From positions 4,322,501 through 4,386,500 of the forward strand of contig WPIO01000026.1 in the NCBI GenBank assembly GCA_009760855.2: 64,000 bases of DNA, read 5' to 3'. The notes beneath the pieces are model-generated. The model saw only the letters and a list, made by a program, of their open reading frames with translations, was not told where the DNA came from and did no database searches. The position numbers and the translations under genes were made by a program. This document shows positions 1 to 10,790 of this stretch, piece after piece. The stretch comes from Cristatella mucedo. Taxonomy: Eukaryota > Bryozoa > Phylactolaemata > Cristatellidae. The stretch's first letter is position 1. The number at the start of each line of letters is the position of its first letter.

Positions 1-1020
1 GTGGCTAGAGCTGCGCCTGTGTCCGCTATCGGCCGTCTGATGCTGATATCCGCTTTCCAAACTGGTGTGGCCACTTTGGTGAGTGCTGCCGCTCATCTGC
101 TGCGCGTAGCTGGACGCACTGCTGCTTTCGCCTAACGCCCCGCCAGCGCCGCCGCTTTCGTTCCGCGACTCAGGTGCGTCTCCGAAATCTCCACCTGAAT
201 TACACAAGCTGAAATACTACAGTTTCACGAAGGCGGATTCGGGATCATTTCGCGCGAATAGCGTCGATCTCCATTCAAGGGTCGGCTCTCTAGGCGACAG
301 AAGTCTAAGAAGTTCAATCTTCTGCGAAGCGTCCATATGGGTGGCACTCTACGGTAGTCGTAACTAGATACCCTCCAACGGACGTACGGCAGCGAGTCTA
401 GCGTCGCCTATTTTCGCGACGCCGCCCTCAAAGGAACGCGCCGCCGCCAACGCCGCACTGCGGCCGGAGTCGACGTTACGCCATGGCTGGCTGGCGCGAA
501 ACGAAACGCACATGCTGGCGTCTCCGTAATTCCGAGCGCCTGCCGCGCGCAGAAACCGTGCGCAGCCAGCGCTCGGCATTGCCGGTCTCTACGACACTGC
601 CTGTTGGTAGAATCGTCGGCAGCAGCTTTGACGGACGCCTGCGAGAGCGCGGCCAATTGTACTTAATTGTATTTGTTGTAAGTAAAATTGGAAGTAATCG
701 GAGGAAAGCTCCCGGCCGCCAGCGGCTTTAATCGCAGGTCGCTTCTTTCTCCTTCGCAGCCTCCCGCTGGGCACTCGCCTCTTTTTTCTCTCCGGAGCGA
801 TGGCACGTCGAGTGGTTCTCGTGCTTCCGCTCACAGCGAAGCGACTGTGCGCCGTTCTCGTGGGAGAGCCGCCGGCGGGGCGTGCGATTGCTAACGCTCC
901 GTCGTCTCGACGCCTTTTGGACTCGTGAGTGCGGGGCAGCTACCGTCTGCAAGTTCGAAGCCGTTGCAGCTCGATGTCAGCGCGTCCACAACGCAGCGGT
1001 GCAGTTCACAGGACCGTCTC
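1..1020. other. GC-rich stretch, no gene recognised
   Basis: The stretch is clearly richer in G+C and CpG than most of the window. Short open frames occur on both strands, the longest about 80 residues. They overlap each other, lack recognisable motifs and have no convincing splice context. It could be the edge of a promoter or exon whose gene lies to the left of the window, but nothing in the sequence proves that. Confidence 0.4.
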
Positions 1021-1029
1021 GAGGAGGCC

Positions 1030-1165
1030 ATGCTGCTTTGCCTCAGCGGCTAAGGTGCTCGTCCCGATCAAGGTCTGGCCGAGGTCGTGGGGTCGAGCCC
1101 CCGAGGCGCATATGAAGCACCTGAATTGAGATTAAGTTCCCTTGGGGCGCTATACATATATAAGT
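1030..1165 (+). repeat. tRNA-derived SINE, family 1 (copy 1)
   Basis: A tRNA-like head carries an A-box-like stretch near 1039-1055 (CTCAGCGGCTAAGG) and a B-box near 1090-1101 (GGGTCGAGCCCC). These are the internal Pol III promoter elements. The head is followed by GAAGCACCTGAATTGAGATTAAGTT and GGGGCGCTATA, a tail that resembles the 3' end of the LINE family in this window. Tail sharing suggests the SINE is moved by that LINE's reverse transcriptase. It is not a tRNA gene, because the acceptor stem does not close. Confidence 0.72.
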
Positions 1166-1407
1166 GAATTATGAGTCGGTACCGGCCACGTAAATCGAAC
1201 ATTTTGAGGCGCAGGACGCCGGTACTGACGTCGTGCGCCTGCACACGACGGCCCCCATCGCCGTTCGCCGAGAATCTTTTGATGGCCAATGCATTTCGGC
1301 CGCTTCCGGCTCGCTGTGCTAATTACGAAACCGCTCTTTACGATCACCTTCTCCGCATGGAATCAAAGGATGGTCCCGCAAGCCGTCCTAGCTGGTCAAA
1401 AGCTGAC

Positions 1408-1615
1408 AACAGTGCTTGCATGTACAGGCGAGGCCTTGTGGGGTTGGGATGATTGCAGTCCACCTCTCCTCTGCTGAAGAAGAGTGGCAAGGTGGCGTCA
1501 ACTTTAGCTACAGCCAACGTCCGCGTTGGATTCTGACGGAAGGAACCTCATGGCCAACTCGCAGTGCCAAATGGCAACAGGTCAATTGAAAATTTCAAGA
1601 ACGAAGCTAAAATCC
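1408..1615 (+). repeat. ~200-bp interspersed repeat, copy 1
   Basis: This block matches 2297-2495 in the same orientation at roughly 85-90% by eye. It starts near GCATGTACAGGCGAGGCCTTG and runs through CTCCTCTGCTGAAGAA to a GGTCAATTGAAAATTTCAAG-like end. I see no coding frame shared by both copies. It may be a SINE or small non-autonomous element, or a local duplication. Confidence 0.65.
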
Positions 1616-1619
1616 TCTT

Positions 1620-2290
1620 CCGCCCGTGAGTGCGGCTCTCGAAGTGCGACGCCAGCCAGCGAGCTTCTGCACGACCCAGCTCAAGTCCATGTGCATACGG
1701 TCACGTGACGTAGCTCCAGTCCAGGGCAGGTGACGACTTAGGCGTGCACAGTACTGCTGCACATGCCTATTGTGCACGACTCGTATCCTGTGGCAGCCAC
1801 CAATCAGGCATCGCCTGCCTGGAGCTGCAGCCTCTTCCACTGGGGGCGCGACCTAAGCAGCAGCACTGTGTCCAGAGGCAGTCGTGGGCGCCGAGATGAG
1901 CTCGTCACCTTTGGCGGATTTCTTAAGGAAAGCCCAGCGAAATCACTCGATTCTGGTTGACAGAACGCCCTCGGGCAGTTCGCTCGTCTCGTCGCTAGTG
2001 TACAGCCGTCAACGTAACTTTTCTGTCGAAGCCTGCTAAAAACGCCTCAGGCCAACTAAGATCGCCTCAGGCGTCGGCTGACGCAGGCAAAAGGCCACCT
2101 GTAGCGGTCACAAACGTGGCTACTACTACCGGAGCAGAGCTAAAACCATTTCCGGAGCCCCTTCTCACCCTGATAAAGCTTCTTGCTTTAACCATCCATT
2201 GCGATCGGAGCAGTTCCGGTGATTGGGGGGGGGAGGACGCACAAACGCGCGCTGGCGAAAAAAAACACACACACATGTGCAAGATATATA
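1620..2290. other. Unassigned spacer between the two 200-bp repeats
   Basis: I see no conserved frame, RNA gene or transposon motif here. There is a short G run at about 2224-2232 and an A run near 2259-2266. Confidence 0.35.
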
Positions 2291-2296
2291 CAGCGC

Positions 2297-2495
2297 TTGT
2301 ATGTACAGGCGAGGCCTTGTGGAGTTGGGCAAACGTTGCAGTCCTCCTCTCCTCTGCTGAAGAAAAGTGGCAAGGTGGCCTCAACTTTAGCTGCAGCCAA
2401 CGTCCGCGATGGATTCTGACGGAAGGAAACTCATTGCCATCTCACAGTGCTGAATGACCGTAGGTCAATTGAAATTTCAAGAACAAAGCTAAAAG
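2297..2495 (+). repeat. ~200-bp interspersed repeat, copy 2
   Basis: This is the second copy of the block at 1408-1615, about 0.9 kb downstream and in the same orientation. It shares the GTACAGGCGAGGCCTTGTGG start, the CTCTGCTGAAGAA centre and the CAATTGAAATTTCAAGAAC end. Scattered substitutions and small indels separate the copies, so the duplication is not very recent. Confidence 0.65.
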
Positions 2496-2979
2496 CGAGT
2501 CGGTAACGTTCCGTCTCTCTGGATCATACGGTCTAAGAGTTGAGCCGTCACCAAATGCTTCGTAGGGTTGCTGTCCCCCCTCCCTGTCCCAACGATGCCC
2601 AATAGGTTCCTTCCGGCAGCTACCGGATTCAATTATAGGGCATTTTTATAGTGAAACGGTGGCGAGCTTAATCGCCCAGAGTTGCAACGATATCCATAAT
2701 TCGCGGCTCCTGGAATTGCAACGTAGAGAAACCGGATATGCAATAACCTACGACAAAGGCACCGCGTAAGCTGAGGCCTAGTAATATGCAGAGGTTTATG
2801 CCTTAGCAGTTGAGCAGAGTTGCGCTCTACTCTCTGAGTGCCGTATGAGCGTTGTTTATTGTACTTGTGGCATCTTTGCAAGACGGTGTCTCTGCAAGCA
2901 GCCTGCAGCCTCCGCCGAGGACTTCTTTACGGTGTGGATATGTATTTCTTATGCTAAGGTAGGGGGTGCTTTTCATCGA

Positions 2980-3200
2980 ACACTCATGACCACCAGTTGT
3001 TAAGACCTACGGCTAATAGCGTGCACGGAATAGTGCGCTGGCACGCTCGCAAAGCACACGCGGAACAATAAATATACGTTCGCTGTGGCAAAAAAAGCTG
3101 ACCGGAACAGGTGCGTCTTGAGCAGAGACTTATAGGATGCGAAGTCATTCGTTGCAGGCGACAACAGTAGCCGGAAGTAAGCTTTAGGCTGTTGGTTCAC
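2980..3200 (-). pseudogene. LINE ORF2 C-terminal fragment, divergent family
   Basis: A minus-strand frame contains FASYKSLLKTHLFRSAF. This matches in layout the end of LINE ORF2 elsewhere in the window (TTFKRNLKTHLFRTAF). It is therefore the last part of an L2/CR1-type reverse transcriptase ORF from a family other than the main one. I do not see the usual 3' tail or a TTA tract. The fragment is too short to be functional. Confidence 0.5.
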
Positions 3201-3989
3201 ATGAATTGAAAGCTCGATAACAAAAGATTTCTATTTAGTGCGAGGGGTGCAGATAATTACAAGAATCTAAAAGCGATGTCCCAAACGCGCGAGCTAGATT
3301 GGCAGTTGTACTCATTTCTAAGCTCGGCCTGATTTTGGCTGCATTCCTTGATTGAAAGCTGGCCGGCACTCAGACTAAAGCACGCAGGACCAAAGTGAGC
3401 GAATAAAAGCGCGAAATGCTAGCGATCCGGACAAATGCGAGAGGACAAAAGCGTGCATCTATAATATTAATTTGCTTAAGTATACTTTTTAATTGATTGA
3501 ACCAACTTGTGGTTTTCGAAATCAATTTCTAGTATGCCAAAAAGAAAATATTGAATAGTACGGCTGGTATGAAAGTAATTATAGTACGTCCTATTTCATC
3601 ATGCATTAATAATTCAAATTCTGAATCCGGCAAATATCCTGTCGAGTTTTGAGAAAAGAGTCAGGTTTTCTGTTCAACTATCTTTCCTGGAGCACAGTTA
3701 GTTGGATATTTTTTTATCTCAGATATAATCTTTAGTGCGAGGCTCAAACTTGCAACAGAATACAGTAAAGATGAAAATCCACGAATGCGGAATGACCAAA
3801 TAATATTAGCTCTGAGCCTCTGTTCTTGTAGCCGATGTTCCTGCTGCTTTCGGCGAATTGGCCCATGATTGCCCATTTAAAGACACCATTGATCAGCTAC
3901 TAAATAGACATATACGCTGGCAGAAAGCTAAGAGGTTGTCGTATTAATCCAAGGTTTAATCTGCAGTTGTTAAATGTTTGGGGCTCTAG

Positions 3990-4660
3990 AGTAACTGCTC
4001 TACAGCGGCCATTTCTAAAATGCCCCACAGTACACTGCAGTTTTGATTCCAAATTTTACAGAATGGTGTTACGGGTTTACCCATCAAATTCCATGCAATT
4101 TCGCTTGCACGTTTTCTTTCCAATGTGTGGCCTGTGGTGGTCAGGCCCAAATGGCTGCCCCGAGTACTCAAACTGCGATACAGTTTAAAATTTAAATAAA
4201 AAGCTTCACAAAGATGCTGTGATGATTGCAAATTATAGCAAGTAACGATCCAGTTTAACTCATCAAATTTCATGCGATTGCCAAGCTATGACCTCCAATG
4301 GCCCGGACCAGCCAGCTCCTAGCATAATCAAGCTGCGATGCAGCTGCCATTTCCATAACAAACATTTCGAAGCTGCGGATTTGATACTAATTTACCAAAA
4401 ACCGTTGTCTGTGTTTACCAACCAAACATTGCGGTAAAGCATACAGAATTTCTCATGCTATAGCCTCTAATGGCCCCCAGACCAGAGAGCTTCCCTACAT
4501 ATTTTAACGGCGATACTGCTGCCACTTTCACCCTAGGCGTCGCAAAACTGTGGGTTTTATTCCACGGTATAGAAAAATGTGTTCCGGGTTCACCCTTAAA
4601 ATTTCGTGCTATGGCGCATCCGTGTTCTAATGCAGTGGCCTCCACTAGCCCACACCGTTA
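3990..4660. repeat. Degenerate tandem repeat, period about 170 bp
   Basis: Roughly four diverged units can be followed by the phrase CGGGTTTACCCATCAAATT and its variants near 4070, 4250, 4410 and 4588. Each is followed by a GGCC-rich phrase and then a run like AAACTGCGATACAG. Related pieces appear in inverse orientation near 7490-7560 (GGAAATGGCAGCTGTATTGC). This fits internal sub-repeats of the surrounding long-TIR element. Confidence 0.45.
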
Positions 4661-4740
4661 GAGGTAATAAAAATCTAAGGCTTTAGCGAAACCACATACA
4701 ATTTAGTGGGTAAATCGGGAACACTAAATCTGGACTGACT

Positions 4741-6840
4741 GTCCATCGACAGGCATATGAAGACTACTTTAGGTCGTACCGATCAATCCTAGCAAAGGCC
4801 AAGTCTAGCTTCTATAGAAACATTGTTGAATCACAGATGCGCAATCAAAAAATGATGATGTTGACGATAAACCATCTACTCAACCGCTCCCAGATTACCT
4901 CCTTACCTAATGATTCTTGTGATCATCTAGCCGATCGCTTCTCCTGATTCTTTGTGCAGAAGATAGACACGATCAGGGAATCCATCCCTGCGTTGACAAC
5001 ATCCCCCTAAAATTATGTTCCCCAATTCCTGGCTGCATCTAAATTTCTTCATTTTAGCAGGTCACTAGTGATATCGTCCTGAAGTTCATATCCCGATAAA
5101 AAAGACTAATATTCTTGTGGACCCTCTTCCCACTCTCCTGCTCCAACGTTGCATTGATCCGCTGCTGCCATGCATAACTAACATCATTAATATGTCATTA
5201 GCCTCAAGTCATGTCCCAGCACCTTTCAAAAAATCTGTAGTCAGGCCACTTCCCAAGAAAGCGACATTAGACCAAGAGAAATTAAGCGACTACCGCCCAG
5301 TCTCAAATCTAACATTCCTACTGAAGACTCTGGACGGGTCGTGATGGACCAGCTGAACACATACATCGAAACCTCACACCTTGCTAGTAAGTTAAAGTCT
5401 GGCTTTAGAGCTAATAGCTCCAAAAAGTCAGCATTGCTTAAAGTGTACAGCAACCTCCGTAGGAATGCCGACATAGGTAGAGACTTTCTGCTTGTTTTGC
5501 TTGATCTTTCGACAGCTTTTGATATCGTCGATCACAAAGTTCTACTAGAGCGCCTCTTCTCTCGCCTGGGCATCACTGGCACTGCCCAGAAGTTATTCAG
5601 GTCCTATCTCAGTGGGAGACTCCCGAGTATTTACAGGAATCGACAAAGATCATCTGAGGTACCTCTAAAATATGGAGTACCTCAGGGCTCAGTGCTAGGT
5701 CTGGTTCTTTTCACGGTTTATACTCTCCCTCTTGCTGATGTGATTGCCAAGCACAATCTAGGTTTTCACTTCTATGTGGATGACACTCAGTTTTACCTTC
5801 GCTTTGATCCCTCTCAGCTTTCGAGCACCTCAAATTCTCTCAACTTAATGGCTGCATGTATTGATGACATCTGCACATGGATGGCAGCTAATTTTCTAAA
5901 GCTAAATGATGATAAAACTAACTTACTAGCTATGGAAAAACCCAGTGTGATTCAAAAATTGGAAAGGCTGAAGCTCAAAATTGGCTCTGCCGGCATAACT
6001 CCTGTTGAATCAGCTAGAAATATAGGTGTCAGATTCCAAAGCGACCTCTCGTTAGACGACCATATCAGCTCGACCGTCAAATCTGCCTATTTTCAGCTTC
6101 ATGAAATTGCTAAAATTTGGGCTTGTTTAGATAAAGATACCACGTCCAAGTTGGTCCATGCATTCGTGACATCCCGTCTCGACTTCTGCAACTCACTGCT
6201 TACTGGCCTACCAGCATGTGCGATCAGGCGATTGCAGCTGGTGCGAAACTCTGCAGCTAGGCTTCTCTGTCGTGAGCGTCGCAGTTGCCACATTACTCCA
6301 CTTCTCGCCGACCTGCACTGGCTACCAGTCAAGCAACGGATTGACTTCAAGGTTTTGTCGCTCACTTTTAGGTCACTTCATTCTTTGGCTCCAGCCTATC
6401 TCTCAGATATTCTCCCCCATCAGGCCAAGCATCGTACCACCCGTTTTCCAGAATCGAACAGTCCAGAAAAACCTTGTACAAACCTCAAATCCTTTGGAGA
6501 CCGTGCATTTAGTTCGTATGCTCCCAAAGACTGGAACTTCCTCCCGACTTGCGTCAGAACATCCCCTGACCTGTCCACATAAAAAAGAACTTAAAATTGA
6601 ACCTATTTAGGACAGCAGTTAATGGGTCCCTGTGATTCGTCCATGATGTGCTTTTGCGTGCTAACACTGTGCATGCTGCCACTAACCATATTTGCATACT
6701 GACCCTGTGCATGCCACCCTAACCATGTGATTCATGTTTATCAAGCACGATATTACTCGCCATTCAATCGCGTTTCCCTTTGCAACAAATGTAAAGCACC
6801 TGTGAAGAGATTGAGTTCTCTGTGGGTGCTTTATCAAGTG

Positions 6841-6874
<34 letters not shown>
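4741..6874 (+). mobile_element. L2/CR1-type LINE, 5'-truncated (copy 1, longest)
   Basis: This is the longest LINE copy. It begins in the endonuclease-RT linker (AKSSFYRNIVES, then FFVQKIDTIRESIPA), runs through the reverse transcriptase and the C-terminal region, and continues into a 3' UTR. The UTR ends in GAGTTCTCTGTGGGTGCTTTATC followed by a (TTA)n tract at 6842-6874. The linker part has in-frame stops and the endonuclease is missing. The copy lies inside the long-TIR element at 3370-7935, so it inserted after that element. Confidence 0.8.
5117..6582 (+). pseudogene. LINE ORF2 reverse transcriptase, frameshifted
   Basis: The ORF would make an RNA-dependent DNA polymerase for target-primed reverse transcription. 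A first frame (5117-5344) ends with DYRPVSNLTFLLKTL. A one-base deletion near 5332 shifts into the 413-codon frame 5341-6582. That frame has LLDLSTAFDIVDH (motif A, Asp55), GVPQGSVLG (residues 112-120), FYVDD (residues 144-148, catalytic pair), KLNDDKTN and the conserved C-terminal LHWLPVKQRIDFKVLSLTFR. The second residue of the catalytic box is V where the copy at 56.5 kb has A (FYADD). The frame stops in the ...TSPDLST region, slightly earlier than the other copies. The frameshift and missing N-terminal endonuclease make it non-autonomous. Confidence 0.8.
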
Positions 6875-7332
6875 GATAACGAGGCATCCAAACCATAGTT
6901 TCTGCGACGCTTTCTGTGGAAATAGGAGCTGTATGTCAGTTTGATTACGTAAGAAAGATGGTTGGTCCGGGCTACTGGAGGTAATATCACGGTTAAACCC
7001 TATTCCAATTATACCCTAGAAAAGCCAAGATGCCATACAACTAGTTTCGTTACCGGAACACTTTTTTCTACAATTCCGTATAAAAAACAAAGTTAGACGA
7101 AGCCTATTATGGAAATAGCGTTTTTATCAAAGTTTGAAATTGCACGACAGCCCCGAGCTCTTGGAGGTTATTGCATTAAAACACGGATAAACCATTGCAA
7201 AAAGCTGTTAAGGTGCTACTGCAACATTATTTTCTATTATTAGGAATTGAAAAAAACAGTCGTGCGATACCTGGAAATCACAGCGGCGTGGCCGTTCGAA
7301 CGTAAGTATGTTGGCTGACCTGGGCCATTTAA

Positions 7333-7471
7333 TATAATTCATTTGCATAGCACACTAAGAAAACCTAATCTATGCAGGCGCTTCATATATGCCACGGGGC
7401 TCGAGCCCACAACCTAGCGCAGACCTTGGTTTGGGCAAGAGCCTTAACCACTGAGCCAAACAAGCGCCATT
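7333..7471 (-). repeat. tRNA-derived SINE, family 1 (copy 2)
   Basis: Read on the minus strand, the head has TTTGGCTCAGTGGTTAAGG (A-box region), then the B-box GGGCTCGAGCCC (7397-7408), then CGTGGCATATATGAAGCGCC and a short tail ending near GTGCTATGCAAATGAA. It sits in the right arm of the long-TIR element. It has the same architecture as the copies at 1.0, 55.2, 62.5 and 63.1 kb. Confidence 0.75.
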
Positions 7472-7934
7472 CTGTATAATTTGAAATCAATACCGCAGTT
7501 TTCTGACTATTATAGTGGAAATGGCAGCTGTATTGCAGTGTACTGCAGTTATTCGTGGGAGCTTAATGGTTATGCTCGAAACACCGACAACCAAGTCGGA
7601 ACAAACTCATTACTTTCAAGGAATCATACACAAGCTGAGCATCTAATTAAAAAATAGGCAAACATTGTTGGGTTATATTAAATTTTTTATATAACTATAC
7701 CATTCCAAAATATATTTAAAAAAGGCATACACTATAATGCAATGTGGGTTATATATTGTATTTATTTTCTCTAAAATACTCTTATTGTGAATGTCTAGTA
7801 AAGCAAACATTCCTCAAAATTATTCTTGCATCGTTTTGTCGGCGCGCTGTTCTCGTTTCGTGCTTTTGTCATTACAGGCTTTTGTCCTTCGCGACTTTTC
7901 GGGTTAGCAGTAGGCCGACTTAACAGTGGAGTAA

Positions 7935-8840
7935 GCGTGATCATCTGTGGACGTCGTTTTGGAACAGTATTCTTAGATTACGGGCAGATGTCTCCGTTGT
8001 AATCAGCAACCTGCACGACTCTCTTTTACTCGGCATACTTAAAGTGTAATATTCTGCACGCTCTGCTCAAAGAAGCAGTTTTGAAAAAAGTACTAACCGC
8101 CTTGCACCTATGTTTAAGTCCCTTTGAAATGTGCCCTCCCACTGCATTGATACTCGAGTTACTTCCGATCAACCGAAAGCAACAGAAGCTCCTTTGGCCA
8201 AACGTTGGAAACGTGACTGAATTCCTTTGATTTAAAATACCAAATCAGTGGCCGTACTTATCACTCACTGTAAATGCTTATCGGCTGACTTCGGCTGTAA
8301 CGCCTGTAACCACTTACAGCAGTACTGCTCTTCAGAAGAACAGAAAGCTAGTATGGCGCTTATTTTAGCTGTTGCTTTGAGTGTCGTCTAATTCTTTATA
8401 TGGATTACATAAAAAGGATGATTAGCTATGGAGGCAGCCTTCTAAATAAGCACTTTTTTATACGACTAGCCGATGTCCAACGAGATATTCAAACTAGGAT
8501 TTAGCACTTTACGAATTAGCTCTTCATTCGTGGCTGCAGTGGATTGAACGACACTTTAGCTTGCTCAAGAATGTGCACCTCTTTCCTAGTGTCTTCAGCT
8601 TGTTCACGAAAAAGTGAGCAACACACTCGCTAGCCAGAGACCTAACAAGCACGTGACTTGTCAGCAAGTCTGGAGCCGGGCGAGAAAAAGGAGGCGTGTT
8701 CCAGGGAATTTGTCTCCGTGAAATGGAGACTACAACAAACACATTTGCGTGTTAGCATGGGCATGAGCCAAGTCTTTCAAGTCAGCAGTTCTGTTAACTT
8801 TTCTTGCTCCTCCCTACTCTCTACATGAGTCATTATAATA
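7935..8840. other. Unassigned AT-rich stretch
   Basis: No gene is recognised. A minus-strand frame near 8524-8742 contains LASECVAHFFVNKLKTL. This faintly resembles the LINE linker phrase LADRFSDFFVQKIDTI, so an old LINE remnant is possible but unproven. Confidence 0.3.
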
Positions 8841-8842
8841 AT

Positions 8843-9695
8843 GATAATAATAATAATTCACTTGATAAAGTGCCCTCAGAGAACTTAATCTCTCTCTAGG
8901 CGCTTTACATTTGCTGTAAAGTGGAATGCAATTGAATGGTAAGTAAAATCAAGCTTGAAAAACAAACCAAATGAATAATATGGTTAGGGGTGACATGCAC
9001 AGGGTCAGCATGCATATGTGGTTAGTGGCAGCATGCACAGTGTCAGCACGCATAAGCACATCAAGGACGAATCACAGGGACCCATTAAATGCTGTCCTAA
9101 ATAGGTGTGTTTTTAGGTTCCTTTTAAACGTGGTCAGGTCAGGGGATGTTCTGACGCAGTTCGGGAGGGATTTCCAGGCTTTGGGAGCATATGAACTAAA
9201 TGCACGGTCTCCAAAGGATTTAAGGTTTGTACGAGGTATTTCTAGACTGTTGGATTCCGAAACGAGGGTGGTACGATGCTTGGCCTGATGGGGTAGTATA
9301 TCTGACAGATAGGCTGGAGTCAAAGAATGAGGGGACCTAAAAGTGAGCGACAAAACCTTGAAGTCAATCCGTTGCTTGACTGGTAGCCAGTGCAGGCCGG
9401 CGAGAAGTGGAGTAATGTGGCAACTGCGACGCTCACGACAGACAAGCCTAGCTGCTGAGTTTCGCACCAGCTGCAATCGCCTGATCGTACATGCTGGTAG
9501 GCCAGTAAGCAGTGAGTTGCAGAAGTCGAGACGGGATGTCACGAATGCATGGACCAACTTGGACGTGGTATCTTTATCTAAACAAGCCCGAATTTTAGTA
9601 ATGTTATGAAGCTAAAAACAGGCAGCTTTGACTGTGGAGCTGATATGGTCGTCTAACGAGAGGTCGCTTTGGAATATGACACCTATAGTTTGAGC
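8843..9695 (-). mobile_element. L2/CR1-type LINE 3' fragment (copy 2)
   Basis: The minus strand carries the C-terminal ORF2 segment, with the open part at 9557-9072. It includes LVHAFVTSRLDFCNSLLTGLPAC, LHWLPVKQRIDFKVLSLTFR and TTFKRNLKTHLFRTAFNGSL-type phrases, followed by the usual 3' UTR. The 3' end is an AAT-rich tract near 8838-8858 (TTA repeat in sense). The 5' truncation lies in the LGVIFQSDLS region near 9695. It is close in sequence to copy 1. Confidence 0.8.
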
Positions 9696-9782
9696 TGATT
9701 CAGCTCCAGGCTGCACGATCATTTCACTTTCAGTCATTCAGCTCCATCACTTTCAGTCATTCAGCTCCATGCTGCACGATCT
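9696..9782. repeat. Small local tandem duplication at a LINE junction
   Basis: Just beyond the 5' truncation point of the preceding LINE, CACTTTCAGTCATTCAGCTCC occurs twice in tandem. GCTGCACGATC flanks the pair on both sides. Such filler duplications are common at insertion or repair junctions. Confidence 0.55.
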
Positions 9783-9844
9783 GGAAAGGCTAGACACGTT
9801 TCTATAGCCTCACGTCAGGCCCCTAAATCTTGCAGAAAGACTGT

Positions 9845-10790
9845 TGTTCGGCCACTCATTTAGAATATAGACCAGGAAAATTGAAAAAACTTCTGCCCCG
9901 TATTCCTACGGCCGTTCTTATCGGCGAGTAATGGCAGATCAGCTTAACTCTTACATTGAAACATTAAGCTTAGCAAGAGGGTTCCAGTCTGGTTCTAAAG
10001 CTAATCAATCCACAGAGTCAGCATTGCCCAGGGCTTATAACGACCTTCTCACAAATGCAGACTGAGGTAAAGTCTATCTGCCTACTTTGCTTGATCTTTC
10101 TGCAGGGTTTGAGAGTATTAATTGATAAGACCTTTTCTAGCACCTCTCATCTCGCATGGGCATCACTGGCACTGCACCGGTCTAGGCCCTATTTCAATGG
10201 GAGACTCGAGAGCTTTGATATCAACGCGAAATAGATCATCCGAGGAACCACTAATGAACGGGGTACCCAGCCCTCTGCGCTCGGTTCACTTCTTTCACAA
10301 GTTATACTCTCCCTTTTGCCAACATAAGCATGGAGCACAATCTATGCTTTCTCCTCTAGGCCGATGACATAGCTGTACTAATACTGACCCTTTCCAGCCA
10401 TCTAGCTCGTCAAACTCTCTCAACTCTCTTGCTGCATGTATTGCTGAAATCCACACATGGATGGCAGCTAAATTTCTCTATTGAATGACAATAAAAGCCT
10501 TCCTACTGGTCATCGTCAGAAATTGGAAAACCGATCCCTTAAAATTGACGCCGCCAGCGTATCTTCAGTTGCATCGTCGCGAAATCTGGCTGTCCTGCCC
10601 CGAAGTGACCCTTACTTATCTCAACGACCACTTCAGCTCAACAGCCAAATCTGCTGACTTTCAGCTAAATAAGATTTCGAGCATTCGAATCTGTCAAGAG
10701 ATGGATGCCAAATTCAAATTGGTCCATGCATCTCGCTTCAACTTCTGTAACTCGCTACTTGTAGGTCTGCCGGCCTAGGCATCAGCAGAA
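9845..10790 (+). pseudogene. L2/CR1-type LINE RT fragment, strongly decayed (copy 3)
   Basis: Broken frames on the plus strand follow the RT in order: GRSYRRVMADQLNSYIET near 9920, LLDLSAGFES near 10090 (decayed motif A), a damaged GVPQ region near 10260, ADD near 10360, and LVHASRFNFCNSLLVGLPA near 10720-10778. Many stops and indels show it is older than the neighbouring copy, which lies in the opposite orientation. No 3' tail is visible; the copy ends near the LLVGLPA phrase. Confidence 0.7.

Larger units (their letters stand above)
3370..7935. mobile_element. Candidate long-TIR (foldback/MULE-like) DNA element with nested LINE
   Basis: The two ends form an imperfect inverted repeat made of GGACAAAAGCG-like sub-repeats. 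The left end (about 3376-3490) has GCAGGACCAAAG, AAAAGCGCGAAA and GAGGACAAAAGCG. The reverse complement of the right end (about 7800-7920) has CGAAGGACAAAAG, CAAAAGCACGAAA and CGACAAAACGATGCA. Similarity continues inward for about 40 bp. The interior is non-coding apart from the inserted LINE (about 4741-6874) and SINE (7333-7471). Sub-repeated termini resemble the MULE at 46.5 kb. I could not find a convincing target-site duplication, so the exact ends are uncertain. Confidence 0.42.

Noticed and set aside
9343-9609. 88-residue plus-strand frame repeated at 29502-29768 and in reverse at 6099-6365
   Set aside because: It recurs because it is the antisense of the conserved LINE ORF2 C-terminus, not because it is a gene family.
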